From Narthecium ossifragum (lineage: Eukaryota > Streptophyta > Magnoliopsida > Dioscoreales > Nartheciaceae), in assembly GCA_963920575.1 (NCBI GenBank), contig OY986965.1, positions 28,018,007-28,082,006 on the forward strand: a stretch of 64,000 bases of DNA, read 5' to 3'. Positions 1 through 13,983 of this stretch are shown here, piece after piece (the first letter of the stretch is position 1; every line of letters begins with the position of its first letter). Position numbers and translations under genes: made by a program. A model generated the notes under the pieces. It saw nothing but the letters and a program-made list of their open reading frames with translations. It ran no database searches and was not told where the DNA came from.

Positions 1-110
1 AGAAGTAACTACCACCTGATGGGAAAGTAACTACCATTATCAACAGGAAGTAACTATCAATACATGGAGAAATAACTACCAGCAGGTGAAGAAGTAACTA
101 CCAATGACTT
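1..110. repeat. GAAGTAACTACC minisatellite, block 1
   Basis: Degenerate tandem copies of GAAGTAACTACCA, spaced about 20-30 bp, 3' of the MULE transposase stop. The block runs off the left edge of the window. Confidence 0.85.
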
Positions 111-238
111 CCAAAATTGCCTCCCATTTAACTGCAATGTAACTTAGTTAAGTAAATATCGAAAGTTAACTATTACAATATGGCTTTTACTGAACAGTTG
201 CTGAAGAATAAGACACATTACTGGATGACAACAAACGA

Positions 239-2932
239 CTATTTAATGGGTTCCTTGCATGACTTCCTATTATGATGACCCTCACGGCCACATCGACCAC
301 ATACAATGCTTCTAACATATTCTCCAGTGGACTTGATCCTCTTCTTCTTGGGCCTTCCAGGGGGCCTCCGAGATAAAGGCGGCAAAACAACTTCATCACT
401 AGTAGCATGATCTGTCTTGCCCATCGTTGGAACCGGATAAAGTGGAAAAGAGTAGCTCTTACAATAAAATGGCGTATGAAAATAATGATCCACAAAGGAG
501 GTTAGTTCTTTCCTTGTCGTCATTATGCAAGCCATCGCATGCGAGCAAGGTATACCATTAATCTGCCACTGACAGCATGAGCAAGTCCTATTGGCAATAT
601 CAACAGAAACCGATGGCACAGAGTAAACCTCAAACAGCGTCCGAGTCGAGTTGCAAACAAACCAAGACCTCCCTTCATCAAATGCTACTTTGATCTTACG
701 CTCGATAACAGGACATATTTGCGACCTGAATTTCTTGCAATCCTCACTCCTATCTGCATTAAAAAACTGATTGTTACGTAAAATATTTGAAACTACTTCT
801 AAAATGCAAAATAAAATTTAAAAACGAGACACTGAATTGCAAATCTCAATTTCAACAATTGTACTTACTTGCTATCTGCTGCATCAGTCTACTCCTAATC
901 TTATCAACCAATTTTGTGATAGGTAGGTTCCTTTCTTCAAGAATCCACGAGTTGAATGATTCTGCTGCATTTGAGCACATCAACCCATATCTATTTCCCT
1001 GGGAAAAATTGGCAAAGTAACTACCAATTATACTACGAGATAAGTACCAGAATGATTGGAAAGTGACTAAACAGTATAATGTAAAGTAACTACCATAATC
1101 ACTGGCTGAAGTACCTACCAATAAACTGTTAGTAACTACCACATTAACTAAAATGTAACAACCAACAATTGTGCAAGTAAGAACCAGTACAAATAGAGAA
1201 GTAACTACCATTAACTGGGGAAGTAACTACCAATAAATGTTGGGAAAACTAACACCATAAAGGGGAAGTAACTACCAATACACGATAAATGGGAAGGAAC
1301 TACCATCAACTGACATAACAGATAGTGTTACCTTAAAATAGGCATTGGCATATCTCTCAGGTAGCAAGTTCTGCATGAATTTTTCCACGATATTCTTTCC
1401 CTCATCCAAAAATTCTTGAACTTTCAGATCAAATAGATCAACAGTAGGAGCGTAAGCACAAGCAGAAAATCTATTAACCATTGTCTCCTTAAAATCTCCA
1501 TGGAAATGTCTCCCACTAAAACAACTCCTCAAATTTTGCTTCAAGTGAAAAAGGCAAAAAGCATGATAACAAGTTGGAAAGATTTCTGGCACCGAATTGA
1601 CAAGACCTAAGTTCCTATCCGATATGAAAGTAATAATACGATCGGTACGGATAATCGCTTTATGATTAATAAGGAACCATGATCAATTTTCCTCGTTCTC
1701 CGAATCAACAATTGCAAAAGCAATATGGAACAAACCTGCAAACAATCATATCGGATAGGAACAATTATATAAGAAAGTCAATCAAATAGAAACCACAATA
1801 TAAAAAGCAAGAACTTAACAATTTAGGTCTTGCGAATATCTAACCTTCATTGCCGTCTTTCCCAGTGGCCGCCAATAGCTGACCCTTATATTTGCCCTTG
1901 AGGTGGGTGCCATCTAAACAAAGCAATGGACGACAGAAATTAAAACCTTCAATACACCCATTCATGGCTACAAACAACCTCTTAAAACGACCATTTTCTT
2001 CGTTGACCTCCACAATGAAATGAGACCCTCGATTTGCGTCGACTACATTACGAGCATACAATTTTAACAACTCAAATGAACTTTCGTCATCACCCAGAAC
2101 ATCCTTTCTCGCCTTTTCGACACCTTTCCATGCAGTATCATATGAAATTATCACTCCATAGTCGGAATGAATTGAGTGTTTAACATCTATAGGACGAAGG
2201 GTAGGCTTTATTCGCACCTGATCCTCTATCAAACAGGCCACAAGATCTGAATTCATCCGTCTATGTCTCACAGATAGACATCCCGATCCGCATGTATGCA
2301 CTTTGTTAAACACCTTAACATAAAAGAAGCCATTAATACGCTGCCGGCGACCTTTGACAAACCACTCACAACCAGTCAAGAGTTTCTGCGAGCATTCCAC
2401 AGAAACAACCTTGTCAGTATTCTTCACGTACTCATAATCATATCCAGACTCTACTACTAGCTTCTGAACACATAGCCGAAATTCTATAGCACCACCTACA
2501 AATTTCTGCCCAACAGCATTAATAGCATTCTCCCATCCAAATGATTTCAATTCCTTCTTCGAATGCTGACAAAATGATGGAAGCAAATCATCATCATCTA
2601 CACTATGATGTGAATCTCTGCATGACAAAGCATCATCAAGCTTCCCCTTTATGGTCTCAGCATTGCTCCAAACATCTACACCTAAACGCTGGATGTCTAA
2701 TGATTTTGCAATTGAAACCATGCTTTCATAATCAACCTCAGATTCAAGCATACACTTTGGGTATTCAGGTATGGAATAAGATAAACACATACTATCTTCA
2801 CACAACTCTAGCCACTTACTGCATACCATTCCAACAGCACATTGGTAAGATTGTACACTTTCAATACCACGAACTATAGTCTCATTTGCATATCTGAACA
2901 TCAGCATCAATCTTTCACCCATTTTCAACCCT
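239..2932 (-). pseudogene. Mutator-like (MuDR) transposase gene, decayed
   Basis: Encodes the transposase of a MULE DNA transposon. Exons inferred on the minus strand are about 2932-1845, 1735-1332, 998-869 and 753-239, with matching phases; more exons probably lie upstream. The first piece holds the plant MuDR DNA-binding region followed by the start of the MULE transposase domain (CLDGTHLKGKYKG, first catalytic Asp). Exon 1735-1332 continues it (FISDRNLGLV, then CLFHLKQNL). Exon 998-869 has the conserved SNAAESFNSW region. The last exon has a SWIM zinc finger (CSCCQWQINGIPCSHAMA) and a C-terminal zinc knuckle (CGRCGREGHHNRKSC). A TGA at 1685-1683 replaces the tryptophan expected after ENEEN, so the copy is dead unless read through. 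Introns and flanks carry the GTAACTACC minisatellite. Family assignment is firm; exon edges are inferred. Confidence 0.85.
1012..1312. repeat. GAAGTAACTACC minisatellite, block 2 (intron)
   Basis: About ten degenerate copies of the same unit, in the same orientation as block 1. They fill the intron between transposase exons 1735-1332 and 998-869. The flanking exons do not contain the unit. Confidence 0.85.
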
Positions 2933-2949
2933 GCACAGCATAGACATTT

Positions 2950-3960
2950 ATTAGTTACTTCGGACTGAAATTAGTCGTTACTTCCCATTACAAGAGGTAG
3001 TTTATGTCTCCTTATACTTGGTAGATACTTCCTAATTAAGTGGAAGTAACTACCATCTATAAATGCAGAGAAACTACCAATATAGCTACCAGCTGAAAGT
3101 GTTACATTCTTCCAATTAAAATTGGAAGTTACTCCCCACCTCAGTTTGGTAGTTACTTCCCACTTTATTCTGGTAGTCACTTCCCACTTACCATTGGTAG
3201 TTACTCCCCCCACCCCCTTATATTGGTAGTTACTTCCCCCTTTAGTTTGGTAGATACTTCCCACTTTAGCTGGTAATCCCACCTTCGATTGGAAGTTAGT
3301 TCCCACCTCAGATTGGTAGTTACTTCCCACTTTATAATGGTAGTTACTCTCCATCTACTTACTTCCCACTTTAGTTACTACCCACTTCAGATTGGAAGTT
3401 ACTTCCCACTTCAGATCGGTAGTTACTTCCCACTCTAAGCTGGTAGTAACTTCCCACTTTAGTTTGGTAGATACTCCCCACTTTAGATGATAACCCCACC
3501 TTCGATTGGAAGTTACTTCCGACCTCATATTGGTAGTTACTTCCCCACTTTAGACTGGTAGTCACTCCCCAGCTACTTAGTTCCCACTTTAGTTACTACC
3601 CACTTCGAATTGGAAGTTACTTCCCACTGCAGATTGGTAGTTACTTCCCACTTTATAATGGTAGTTACTCCCACTTTAGTTACTTCACACTTTAGTAACT
3701 CCCCCATTTAGATTGGTAGTTCCTTCCCACTTTAGACTGGTAGTTTCTTCCCCACTTTAGATCGGTAGTTACTTCCCTACAATTTCAATTCCCGCTTTAG
3801 TTACTTCCCACTTCCCATTGGTAGTTACTCGCGGACTGCAGATTGGTAGTTACTTCCCACTTTAGTTTGGTAGATACTTCCCACTTTAGATGATAATAAC
3901 AGATTACGGAAAATAGACTATCAATAACCTAATTAACAACGAAGTAACTGCCAGTATTAC
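2950..3960. repeat. TTGGTAGTTACTTCCCACTTTAGA minisatellite, block 3
   Basis: About 1 kb of roughly 24-bp units on the plus strand (TTGGTAGTTACTTCCCACTT plus a short tail), mixed with shorter variants lacking the TTGGTAG half. It lies directly upstream of the transposase exon. Blocks 1 and 2 carry the complementary motif. Because the unit is a multiple of three, it creates spurious open frames such as 3354-2971 and 3565-3371. Confidence 0.9.
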
Positions 3961-4444
3961 CAGCGAATGGGTGCACTACCACTGTAAACAAACATCCATC
4001 CAAATACACATGAAAAAAACAAAAAATAAAGTCATCGCAACATACCTGATGAAGCACCAAGAAGGCGACTCCCTCCACCTCCACGCAAGAAATATACCAC
4101 TTGTAGAGACGACGGCAACTCCGTAAACCTCCTTCAAAACAAAATGGCTCTTCCGCACCTGATGACCGCTCCCTCAAAAACCATGGAACCAAAATCCCCC
4201 ACCAAATAATACCAACCGCGACGCAGGCATCAGCCGAAAACCCCAAAAGAGAAAAAATACCCAATAAATCCACGCCGACGACCAATAACTCCAACGCCCA
4301 TCTAACTGAGGAAGACGAAACGTCCATAGCTAATTTCACGATACCCGTAATCCCGGGAATGATAAAAATGCTATCAGTGGCAATTAATGAGGAAATTCCG
4401 CCGTGACTAATAGCAAGGTTATTCTGGTCATACAAATATTCCAT
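3929..4444 (-). CDS. hypothetical hydrophobic ORF upstream of the MULE transposase
   Basis: A 171-codon frame rich in hydrophobic residues, with two or three possible membrane-like stretches. I recognise no domain. It could be an upstream exon or accessory gene of the Mutator element, or chance; no splice or promoter signal decides. Confidence 0.15.
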   Translation of the reverse strand: MEYLYDQNNLAISHGGISSLIATDSIFIIPGITGIVKLAMDVSSSSVRWALELLVVGVDLLGIFSLLGFSADACVAVGIIWWGILVPWFLRERSSGAEEPFCFEGGLRSCRRLYKWYISCVEVEGVAFLVLHQVCCDDFIFCFFHVYLDGCLFTVVVHPFAGNTGSYFVVN

Positions 4445-5460
4445 AACAACACTAACAACACTAAAAAGAGACTAAAGGTCTTACCAATTCTCAAAGGGAC
4501 TATACAGCAAATTAAGTCTCCAAAAGAGACTAAACACCAATTTTCCGTAATTTATAACCATCTCTCTATATAATGATGATATATATATTTATCATCCTTA
4601 TATAACAAAATGGTTATAAGTTAACCATCATGTTGTTCTATATGACATAAGGATGTCTTAGATAAGCCTACATGATAGAATAATCCTATGTTAAGGGTTT
4701 AATGGGGCAGTGGTTAATGAGTGGTTATTGAGTGATTATTAAGGTGATGAAATGAAATGATTATTAGATTATTACCTTGCCAAGTGACAATGGGCACCGC
4801 TGGTATACACACACGACAACTTCATCAAATTAAAATGGCGAGCTACTTTTATTAGTTCTCTGACTCAAAGCATGATGTTGTTGCATGCGTTGAATCCCGA
4901 TGCTGTCTCCTCTCTATCTTATCATTGTTCCATTACTCTACTGGAACTCATAGTTCTTTCGACCCTCTAACTTATCTAAACGCAAGTGAACCTATATATA
5001 TAATGGTATAGGTGCCCGCGTCATCTAGCACGATTAATCATCATCTTTATTATTTATTTATTTATTTTTCTAACAATCTAATAATTAATTAAATAAAGAA
5101 TAAATAAGATGTTTTATTGTAATACGTCAAGCATATGCGATTGAGTAATCATCTGTCACATATGTGTTGATATTATGAGTGATAACACACTAGATTTCAT
5201 TAGCATATTTCTCAATTACAGCTTAATTAATTCCTTTGACCTCACCCGTGAGATCGAATTTAATTCGTTCCTTGCTTTGGGTCAGGGATGACATCCAAGA
5301 GACCTTGGTCATGGTGCTAGTTGCCAGCTTTTCTTAACCACAGCATACCAGTCGCCCATGTTTCACCAAGTAATAATATTATCCAGAAAAAGTCATGGTG
5401 TTATATATACTTAGAATTAGGTAGATGTATATACTTAAAGAGCACTTATTCATGTACATG
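4445..5460. other. AT-rich region without gene
   Basis: The first 110 bp have repeated AAGAGACTAAA / AAGTCTCC motifs that may belong to the right end of the Mutator element, but the matching left end is outside the window. No gene seen in the rest. Confidence 0.4.
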
Positions 5461-5790
5461 GAACATGTCATCCATCGATAGTATCCTATCGATGACTTGA
5501 TTTAGCCCAAGACTTGATCTAGCTCATCTGTAATGAGTTGGGCTAAATCAAGCTATTGGTATCTCAATATCGGATTAGTTCAAGCAATCGATATCTTATT
5601 ACCGATACATTCAATTAGTAGTGAGATATCGATTGATTGATCTAGTCCATCAGTAGCCTATGATTTTTTGTCTAATACAATAATGGGCTACCGATGAACT
5701 AGATCAATCAATCGGTATCTCACTAATGGGTTATCGATGGACTAAATCAATCAATCGATAGGCCGATGAATTAGATTAATCAATCGGTAG
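5461..5790. repeat. stem-loop-rich repeat (ATCGGTATCTC family)
   Basis: Two nested hairpins. In the first, ACTTGATTTAGCCCA near 5495 pairs with TGGGCTAAATCAAG near 5550. In the second, an arm of about 44 bp at 5612-5660 pairs with 5685-5733 around a loop of about 25 bp. Repeated cores are AATCGGTATCTCACTAATGG and its complement. This looks like a non-autonomous foldback or MITE-type repeat. Related palindromes lie in the peroxidase intron (6590-6640) and near 21680-21880. Confidence 0.6.
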
Positions 5791-6006
5791 TGGTGGACTG
5801 CTAATGGGTGCATGCCCATGCATACGAATCCTTTTTCATACTTAAAATTAACTGCATGAGAGGAGTATAGAGTTTTACGTCGGCATCCTTTTCTTTCGAA
5901 TATGGTATCATTTTATTCCTTATCAACTACGGAAATGCAGTTTTTTTTAACTGCGTTACAACATTATAAGGTATGACAGCATTCTAAGTAGACTATCGTC
6001 GCATTC

Positions 6007-7759
<1,753 letters not shown>

Positions 7760-7800
7760 TGCTTGAAGACAGTGAGAAGATCTAATTGCCCAAATGCATG

Positions 7801-7809
7801 CATTTATAG
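7801..7809 (-). promoter_or_regulatory. TATA box of the peroxidase gene
   Basis: CTATAAATG on the minus strand, about 42 bp upstream of the start codon. It is directly followed by an RY-like ATGCATGCAT palindrome (7792-7802 region). Confidence 0.6.
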
Positions 7810-9267
7810 GGTCCCAAGTATGGCCAACTAGTACGTGGCTTTCTCTTTGGATATTCTTGAGGACCCCATGATGCATTTTAGTCAAGGCTGGTTGGTGAAG
7901 TCACAAAAGCACTGATGGTCGGGCCATTGCTAATAGCTCCCATTGACTAGTGATCGTCACCATCTTATCTACCAAAGTAAACATCGACCAGAAGCAATAG
8001 CAGCATGCGTATATGATCTCAAAGTACAAAGTATATGTCTAGGTTCTTTTCATGTTAAGTAACATCTACTAGGAGACGTGTCAATTGATACACAAACTAA
8101 GAACAAGATAAATAATGGTGACATGCTTGATATCATGTTCGGCATAGATGGTGACCTATAAATATAATTAAGAGATAGAACTATAATCTTATTCATCTAG
8201 CTAAGTCGAGATGTGGCTAGACTTAGACTACATATTGAGATGCAATCATACAATTAAAAGAACCACGTATATATGATTCAACATCGATCGATCTCATTTT
8301 CATTTCATAATCATCAAACCAATCATCGGACCATGGCCGCAATTTTGTCACAACTTGATTAGTCCTATGGATGATCTTGGTGGACTTAACTAGCTTCATG
8401 ATGAGATTGATCTTCGTGTGTGAACATGGTTTCATTAGGAGAATCTCACAATACGTCAATAACAACGGCGTCTCTGTTCAAGAGTTGCTTTTGTGTCGTT
8501 TCTATTGGCAAACGCAAATCCCCCAACCTTGGAACCTTCTCATGCTGGTCCAAAGAGCACCACTCCTAACATACAATTCTATATCACAAAGGGTTGGAAC
8601 TTGGAAGTATACGTCACATGTCTCTTCCATTGTGTTGACAATTAGAGACCAAATAGACTATTAATTCCTGAAAGGTTAGTATTACCGCTGAAAAATCTGT
8701 AGATGATGCAGATCTCGACAAGTTTATTTTTAATTAAGTTGGCACAAATCCTTAGTTTTGGGATGAGAAATTGACTGGAATATATCATATTATGGTCCCG
8801 AGAATGACCCACTCTGAGTCTCTGACCTGATAATTGAGATGCAAGCTTGTGAAAAACATGTCTCAATCGCATGAACGAGGGACATAAATGATTAAAGAAC
8901 TTGAAACTTTTCCAACTATGTAAATGTAAGCTAGAATTCAAACGATGTCAAAGAGAGCGCAATTAATGTTATGCTTGTGTAATTGTGCTAGCTCTATAGT
9001 GGCTTTTGGATGGAGTGGTTGGGGCGGCAAAAGGGTCACTGCACGCCCAAGACTTTGGCTGCCTTGCCCACTACTGAGATATTTAAAGGAAGCACTTGGA
9101 GTAAACGTTGAGCAACCAACAAGTGGTCAGCATTATAAACGGATGCGTCCATTAGAATACGTAAATGGGAGCAGTTTGTCAAGAGATGGCTCTGTTTTCC
9201 TGTAGGCAGGGACCCAAAGCAAGCTCATGGAGGAGACGACTATCAACACTCTAGGAACTCATTTCAA
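7810..9267. other. intergenic region
   Basis: Open frames here (for example 8371-8664 and 8945-9205, plus strand) have no recognisable domain and no splice context. I see no gene. Confidence 0.4.
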
Positions 9268-9277
9268 TTAACTTACG

Positions 9278-9543
9278 GGTCAGGCTAAATACAATACATA
9301 AAGTGCTAAGTACATTGTATCATTTTTTGTTCGAGTTTTTAAAAACCGAAAACTATGTTATATGATTCAATCGGTAACAAACGAATCACGTAAAAATACA
9401 TAATTCGATTGTTGTCGATCGAATCATATAACATAGTATTCGGTTTTTAAAAACCGAATATATAGTATAATGTTTGGTTTTTTAAAATCGAACAAAACGT
9501 TACGATGCACTTAATAATTGTTGTGGTGTATTTAGACTGATCC
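9278..9543. mobile_element. Mutator-type MITE with 10-bp TSD
   Basis: A 266-bp element whose two halves are inverted repeats over most of their length: GGTCAGGCTAAATAC at the left end, GTATTTAGACTGATCC at the right, and inner arms GGTTTTTAAAAACCGAA and ATGTTATATGATTC. It is flanked by identical TTAACTTACG at 9268-9277 and 9544-9553. A 9-10 bp duplication is the Mutator hallmark. Confidence 0.85.
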
Positions 9544-9553
9544 TTAACTTACG

Positions 9554-10140
9554 TAAGTTATAGGCTTTTCCTGTATGTCAGCGTCTGTGCTGGTTGAGCC
9601 TATCATGGAGCAATGTGCAGCATAACAAACAAGTAAAGTCATCCCACCAGAACATTTTTTTTTGGTTTTTTTAATAATTCAACCATATGGTTGTTTCACT
9701 TGTGGAAGATCTTCCTGTATTTTCTTCTTCTTATTTTTGAACGGTAATAACAAAAAAAAAAAATAACAAAAGGGCGACTCTTATTTAATTTCTCTATTTC
9801 TTAGGAGGAGGAATTGAGAGGTCATTTTTGAGTAAATAATGCAGGTAAAGGTCAAGAATTTTTTACGATCACATTCAATCCACGAGTCCATTTCCTTTCT
9901 CAACAGGTAGCATCACATCAAGCACATCATTTGAACACCTGGCAAGGGAAACAAAGCCTCAATACCGCCAAATTTCTTATTCTATTGGGAGTTTGGTGTT
10001 AGTTACATTGAGTAATTACATATATTACAATCATTAGTGACGCTTGAGGTTACAGGGCTTCCGCTCAAAATTCCCTGTAAACATCTGACATGTTGATACT
10101 CACACTGCACATGATGCCACATATCATACAAACAAAAAAC
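9554..10140. other. intergenic region / 3' flank of sororin-like gene
   Basis: AT-rich, with poly(A)/poly(T) runs near 9655 and 9752. No gene seen. The last part probably includes the 3' UTR of the minus-strand gene ending at 10162. Confidence 0.4.
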
Positions 10141-10161
10141 CTGTTTTGATCTACTTTCGTG

Positions 10162-13100
10162 CTACTCCAGTTCGCTTTCTGAGACAACCTCCTCGGGCAG
10201 TTCAAATGCATCAATCTCTGCAAAGTAGGCTCTCTGTTTCTCCAAAAAATCTTGAGGCGCTATGGGCTTTTGTTCAGGCTCAGGCATGCTGCAGCACTGC
10301 TTCTGGGGATGCAAAAATGCACAGAAATAAGGCGACGTGTTGCAGATAACAAGCACAATAACAGTGCCAAGGAATAGCAAAAACAGAAAGGACAAATGAT
10401 AGTATCAAGGAACAGTATGACGGATATGGAGACCAGAAACAAGGGCCGTAACTTGAGTAAATATCTTAGATGGCACTTGTTGACAATCTACATATGAGAA
10501 ATTGAAGGAGATTTATTGAACAAACAAAATAAAAAATTGTAATCAGTGATGGCTTCTTGCTCCCTCAACAGCTCAATCTGTGCTGACTTTAAGCCAATTA
10601 GGACTCCATCAGAATAAGATCTCGGTATTAAATGGCCTGTAATAGAGTAAATAAGCATAACATACATGTCACCATAAATGTCAAGCAAAACTCAGCGGCC
10701 ACTCTACTGCAAGCAGGAAAAGCATGAGACATGGTGTAGTGTCCTTTATCTCTTAATATAACTTCTGTAAGAAGCATACCAAACTGTTAACTCTAAGGCT
10801 AATTATTTCCAAAACATATAATGCAATGTCCTGGTTAGCATCCAATGTGTGTAACCACAAGGTAACCTGTTTTGAGACCAAGCCAGTTCAAGCAGATGGG
10901 TAATATGAAAGTCATAGCATCCACTCTCTCCATTCCAAAAAGAAAGAAAGAAAGAAAGGGACTAAGTTCCAGTAGATCAACGCTCTGGAAAACCAGACAT
11001 TAACAAGTAAAAGGATATACAATACAAATACTTGTAAGACAATATTAGTCCTGGAGACAAGACCAAACAGTACAAAATTCAAAAAAGTCGTCGATGATGA
11101 GCTTGGAAAACCAGCATTTACGGATCAGACCTCTTTCTGAACTAATATAACTATCGGTTCAACGGTTAACGACATGCCTAACTAATGGTGTACACCTGCA
11201 AACTGGTTGACAAGAACTTGTAATATCACATTTCACATTTCACATGAAAAATGCTATGCAAAGCGAAATCAGCATCACAACAGGGTTTTCAGGTAAAGCA
11301 AATCTCATATCCGACCACATAACAGCCAATCTCATATTCATTTAGGTGGAGCTAGGTTAATCATTTACACTAGAACAAATATGCATCAACAAAATGTACA
11401 ATTTATAAGCTATTTTAGATGGTTGCTTAAGATCCACTCCACATAAATGTAAACGCATACATAACTGTTTATGCGACTTTGAGTATGCATAGATCTCTCT
11501 GGAAAACCAAATAAACATAAAGCCAGAAAACAAAGGGATCACTCAAGGAAAGCTTTCTATCCCAAGAAACTGAAACAAATTCAACTTTAATATGTGGCTG
11601 TGATTTAAAACAAAACAGCGGCCTAGTGAAAAGAGATATCTAGATGTGTCTGAAAGCTATCAATTCTGCTATAAGTGGGATATAATTAGGTCTAGATGAC
11701 ATCATAAAGAAAAATTAAACTTACATAACCAATTGTGACAATACAAACTCCATGAATGCAAAAGGCAAGGCATACCTTTTTGTCTGGACAAGGAACAGAT
11801 TGAGGCAGACCACCATCATTATTTCCCAACCTTAGCTTGTCCCTAGTTGCAAGGCAACAACAATAAATTGAAAATAGCAATCGTGAGTTTCAAAAGATTT
11901 CCAAAGTTGCTCTGTAACGGAATAATTTCCCAATTCAATTTAGGGTTCACTATGAGAAGCTTTTGCTTTTCATACCAGAGGGAGATAAACACAACTTACA
12001 AAGAAAAGGGAATAGAAAATAAAATGGTGACATTTTTGTAAGCTTGCCAGTTGCTAGAATCCACTCGTTTTCATTAAATAATACCTTGAGTTCCCAACCC
12101 TGGATCTCAACACTCCTCACCAAGATAATCTCTGAATTTGAATTTTTTGAAGGAATCTGGAAGCATGTTTTGACACTTTATCCTCGATGTTTGATCCCTA
12201 TTCCCTAACCCTTCAATCGTTCACCATTCTGGCTACTTTAAGAACTATCTCAAAGAGTCAAAGGGTTCCTGCATGAAATTCTTTTTCAAATGGATTGGTG
12301 CATCTCACTGTGCCTTAAAAATTAAATGAAAACGACGAAATTATTCTAAGAGGAAACCGTTTTCCTATAAATGAACTGAGATAAGGCATTTTAGATTGAA
12401 AGAAGTACAAATAGCAGTGCAGACTACAAGTGATTGCTATTTGCAAGTCCAATGGAATGATCAGTTCAAGGCACAATTTGAAAATCAACCATTCCTCATA
12501 ACAAATGCCCAATATTTTTTTAGCATACAATGAAATGACCAGTTAAAGGCTTAACGGATAGAAAATGATTCATCGAGATTAGTACAAACCGAATATTTCT
12601 GACCCTTCCAACTGGAGGACAACTAAAAGCTCCCTCGGTAGCAATAGCCTTTCCCTTGCATTTTCTTTTCACTGCACTTTGTCGTGTATAAACTATAGAA
12701 CATTGTAATTGGTAATCACCAGTAAAATCTGCAAACATAAGAAAACCAAAAAAAAGTATAAAAAGAAATTCCACTTGACAATAGTTTAGGCAACTAGTTC
12801 TTGCAACACTGACATTAAGAACTGCGCAAGTAATAAGCTTATAAAATCAAATCTGCCTTGTCTAAACTCATAGAAATCTTCATCGGTCACAAAATCTAAA
12901 TTAAAATTTTTACTACAAATGGAAATGTGTAAACATACTTGCCAAGAAGTTAGTACTTATTACCATGCATAATCAATCACACATTGTCCAGCCGACTGTG
13001 TGATGAGGGAAACAAAAGATAGTTTGCATTATTTCTATGTTAACCTTATTCACGTCCATCAAAGATCAAGAACAAGAATTCTAAGTGATTATGATAACCA

Positions 13101-13879
13101 TCCACCTAAATCGCTACATCTAATCTAGCAAAATGTATGTTCCCCGTGTTCGACTTTTAACCTATATGAAATGACCACCAAACTATAACCGTGCAAGACT
13201 GTACGTTCTTGCATCCGGGCAGTAAAAACAACGCAATGTCAATAAGAGATCCCAAAGAAATTCTTTTTTAACCTCGACATGCAGAACAATCATTTTGCAA
13301 TCAACCAACATAATTTGTCGATGTTAACATCCGTTCATAACAAGACCGTAAAAAGTACCAATCCAGACCTTCAGATGCAAGCTCCAAGACCTTGCTATTT
13401 GGCATTAGCATCTAATGAATTTGAGTACATACTCAAAACCCTTTCGTAAACCCTAAGCACAATAAGAACCAACCTCCGAAACCTTTCGGGCCCTAATAGC
13501 AAGAACTAAAAACCCCAGAACCTCCAGAGCATGGTATTCAGAAAGATATTGCAAACCCTAGCTATCAAAACCGATTAAACCCAGAGGGATTACCTTGATG
13601 TGGAACGACCTCTTCGCACCACGAAGTATCTGCGGAAATCCCTTGATCTTGATCCCGGGGGTTCTCGGAGTCGCCGGAGACAATGGTGGGTTCTTTGGCG
13701 GCGGGGACATCGTCGGAACTCGAGTCGATGGAGGGTTTGGGTTCATCGGGTTTGGATTTGGGGTCATGGGGATTGGATTTCGTGTTGGTCTTTAGAAGAG
13801 ACGAAGAGGAGATGAGTGGGACGTTGGTAACATCGGAGAGGGGTTTCCTTGTCCTCGTCTCAGATCTCCGGGTTTCCAT
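10162..13879 (-). CDS. sororin-like sister-chromatid cohesion protein
   Basis: Four exons, 13879-13594, 12728-12590, 11842-11776 and 10302-10162, join in phase to a 210-residue protein. The ATG at 13879 follows a TTG that could be mistaken for a start. The N-terminus has RKPLSDVTN, the middle is Ser/Asp-rich, exon 2 has a basic stretch (AVKRKCKGKA), and the last exon holds the conserved C-terminus (FLEKQRAYFAEIDAFELPEE). That C-terminus resembles the plant sororin domain, from memory; sororin binds PDS5 and protects cohesin from WAPL in the nucleus. The upstream tandem copy of exons 1-3 (13984-16272) could give a second promoter or compete in splicing. A BTB gene resembling Arabidopsis At3g56230 lies nearby, and I recall sororin as At3g56250, which would be microsynteny. 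Gene structure is firm; the name is moderately sure. Confidence 0.72.
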
Positions 13880-13983
13880 CAAATGCTGGCAAATGAGTGC
13901 TTAAAGGTGAGATGGAGAAGAAGGCAGGAGTTCGATTTTGGAAATAGGAATAAGGATGGCAATCCAACGCCTGGAACGTACAT

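Noticed and set aside
2971..3565. Open frames encoding VGSNYQSEVGSNFQ repeats
   Set aside because: They are translations of the 24-bp minisatellite, whose length is a multiple of three; no start context or conserved domain.
8223..9205. Several short frames between peroxidase and the MITE
   Set aside because: No domain, codon bias or splice support.
13595..13904. Plus-strand frames opposite sororin exon 1 (and 15974-16201)
   Set aside because: Shadows of the minus-strand coding exon in Gly/Ser-rich sequence.
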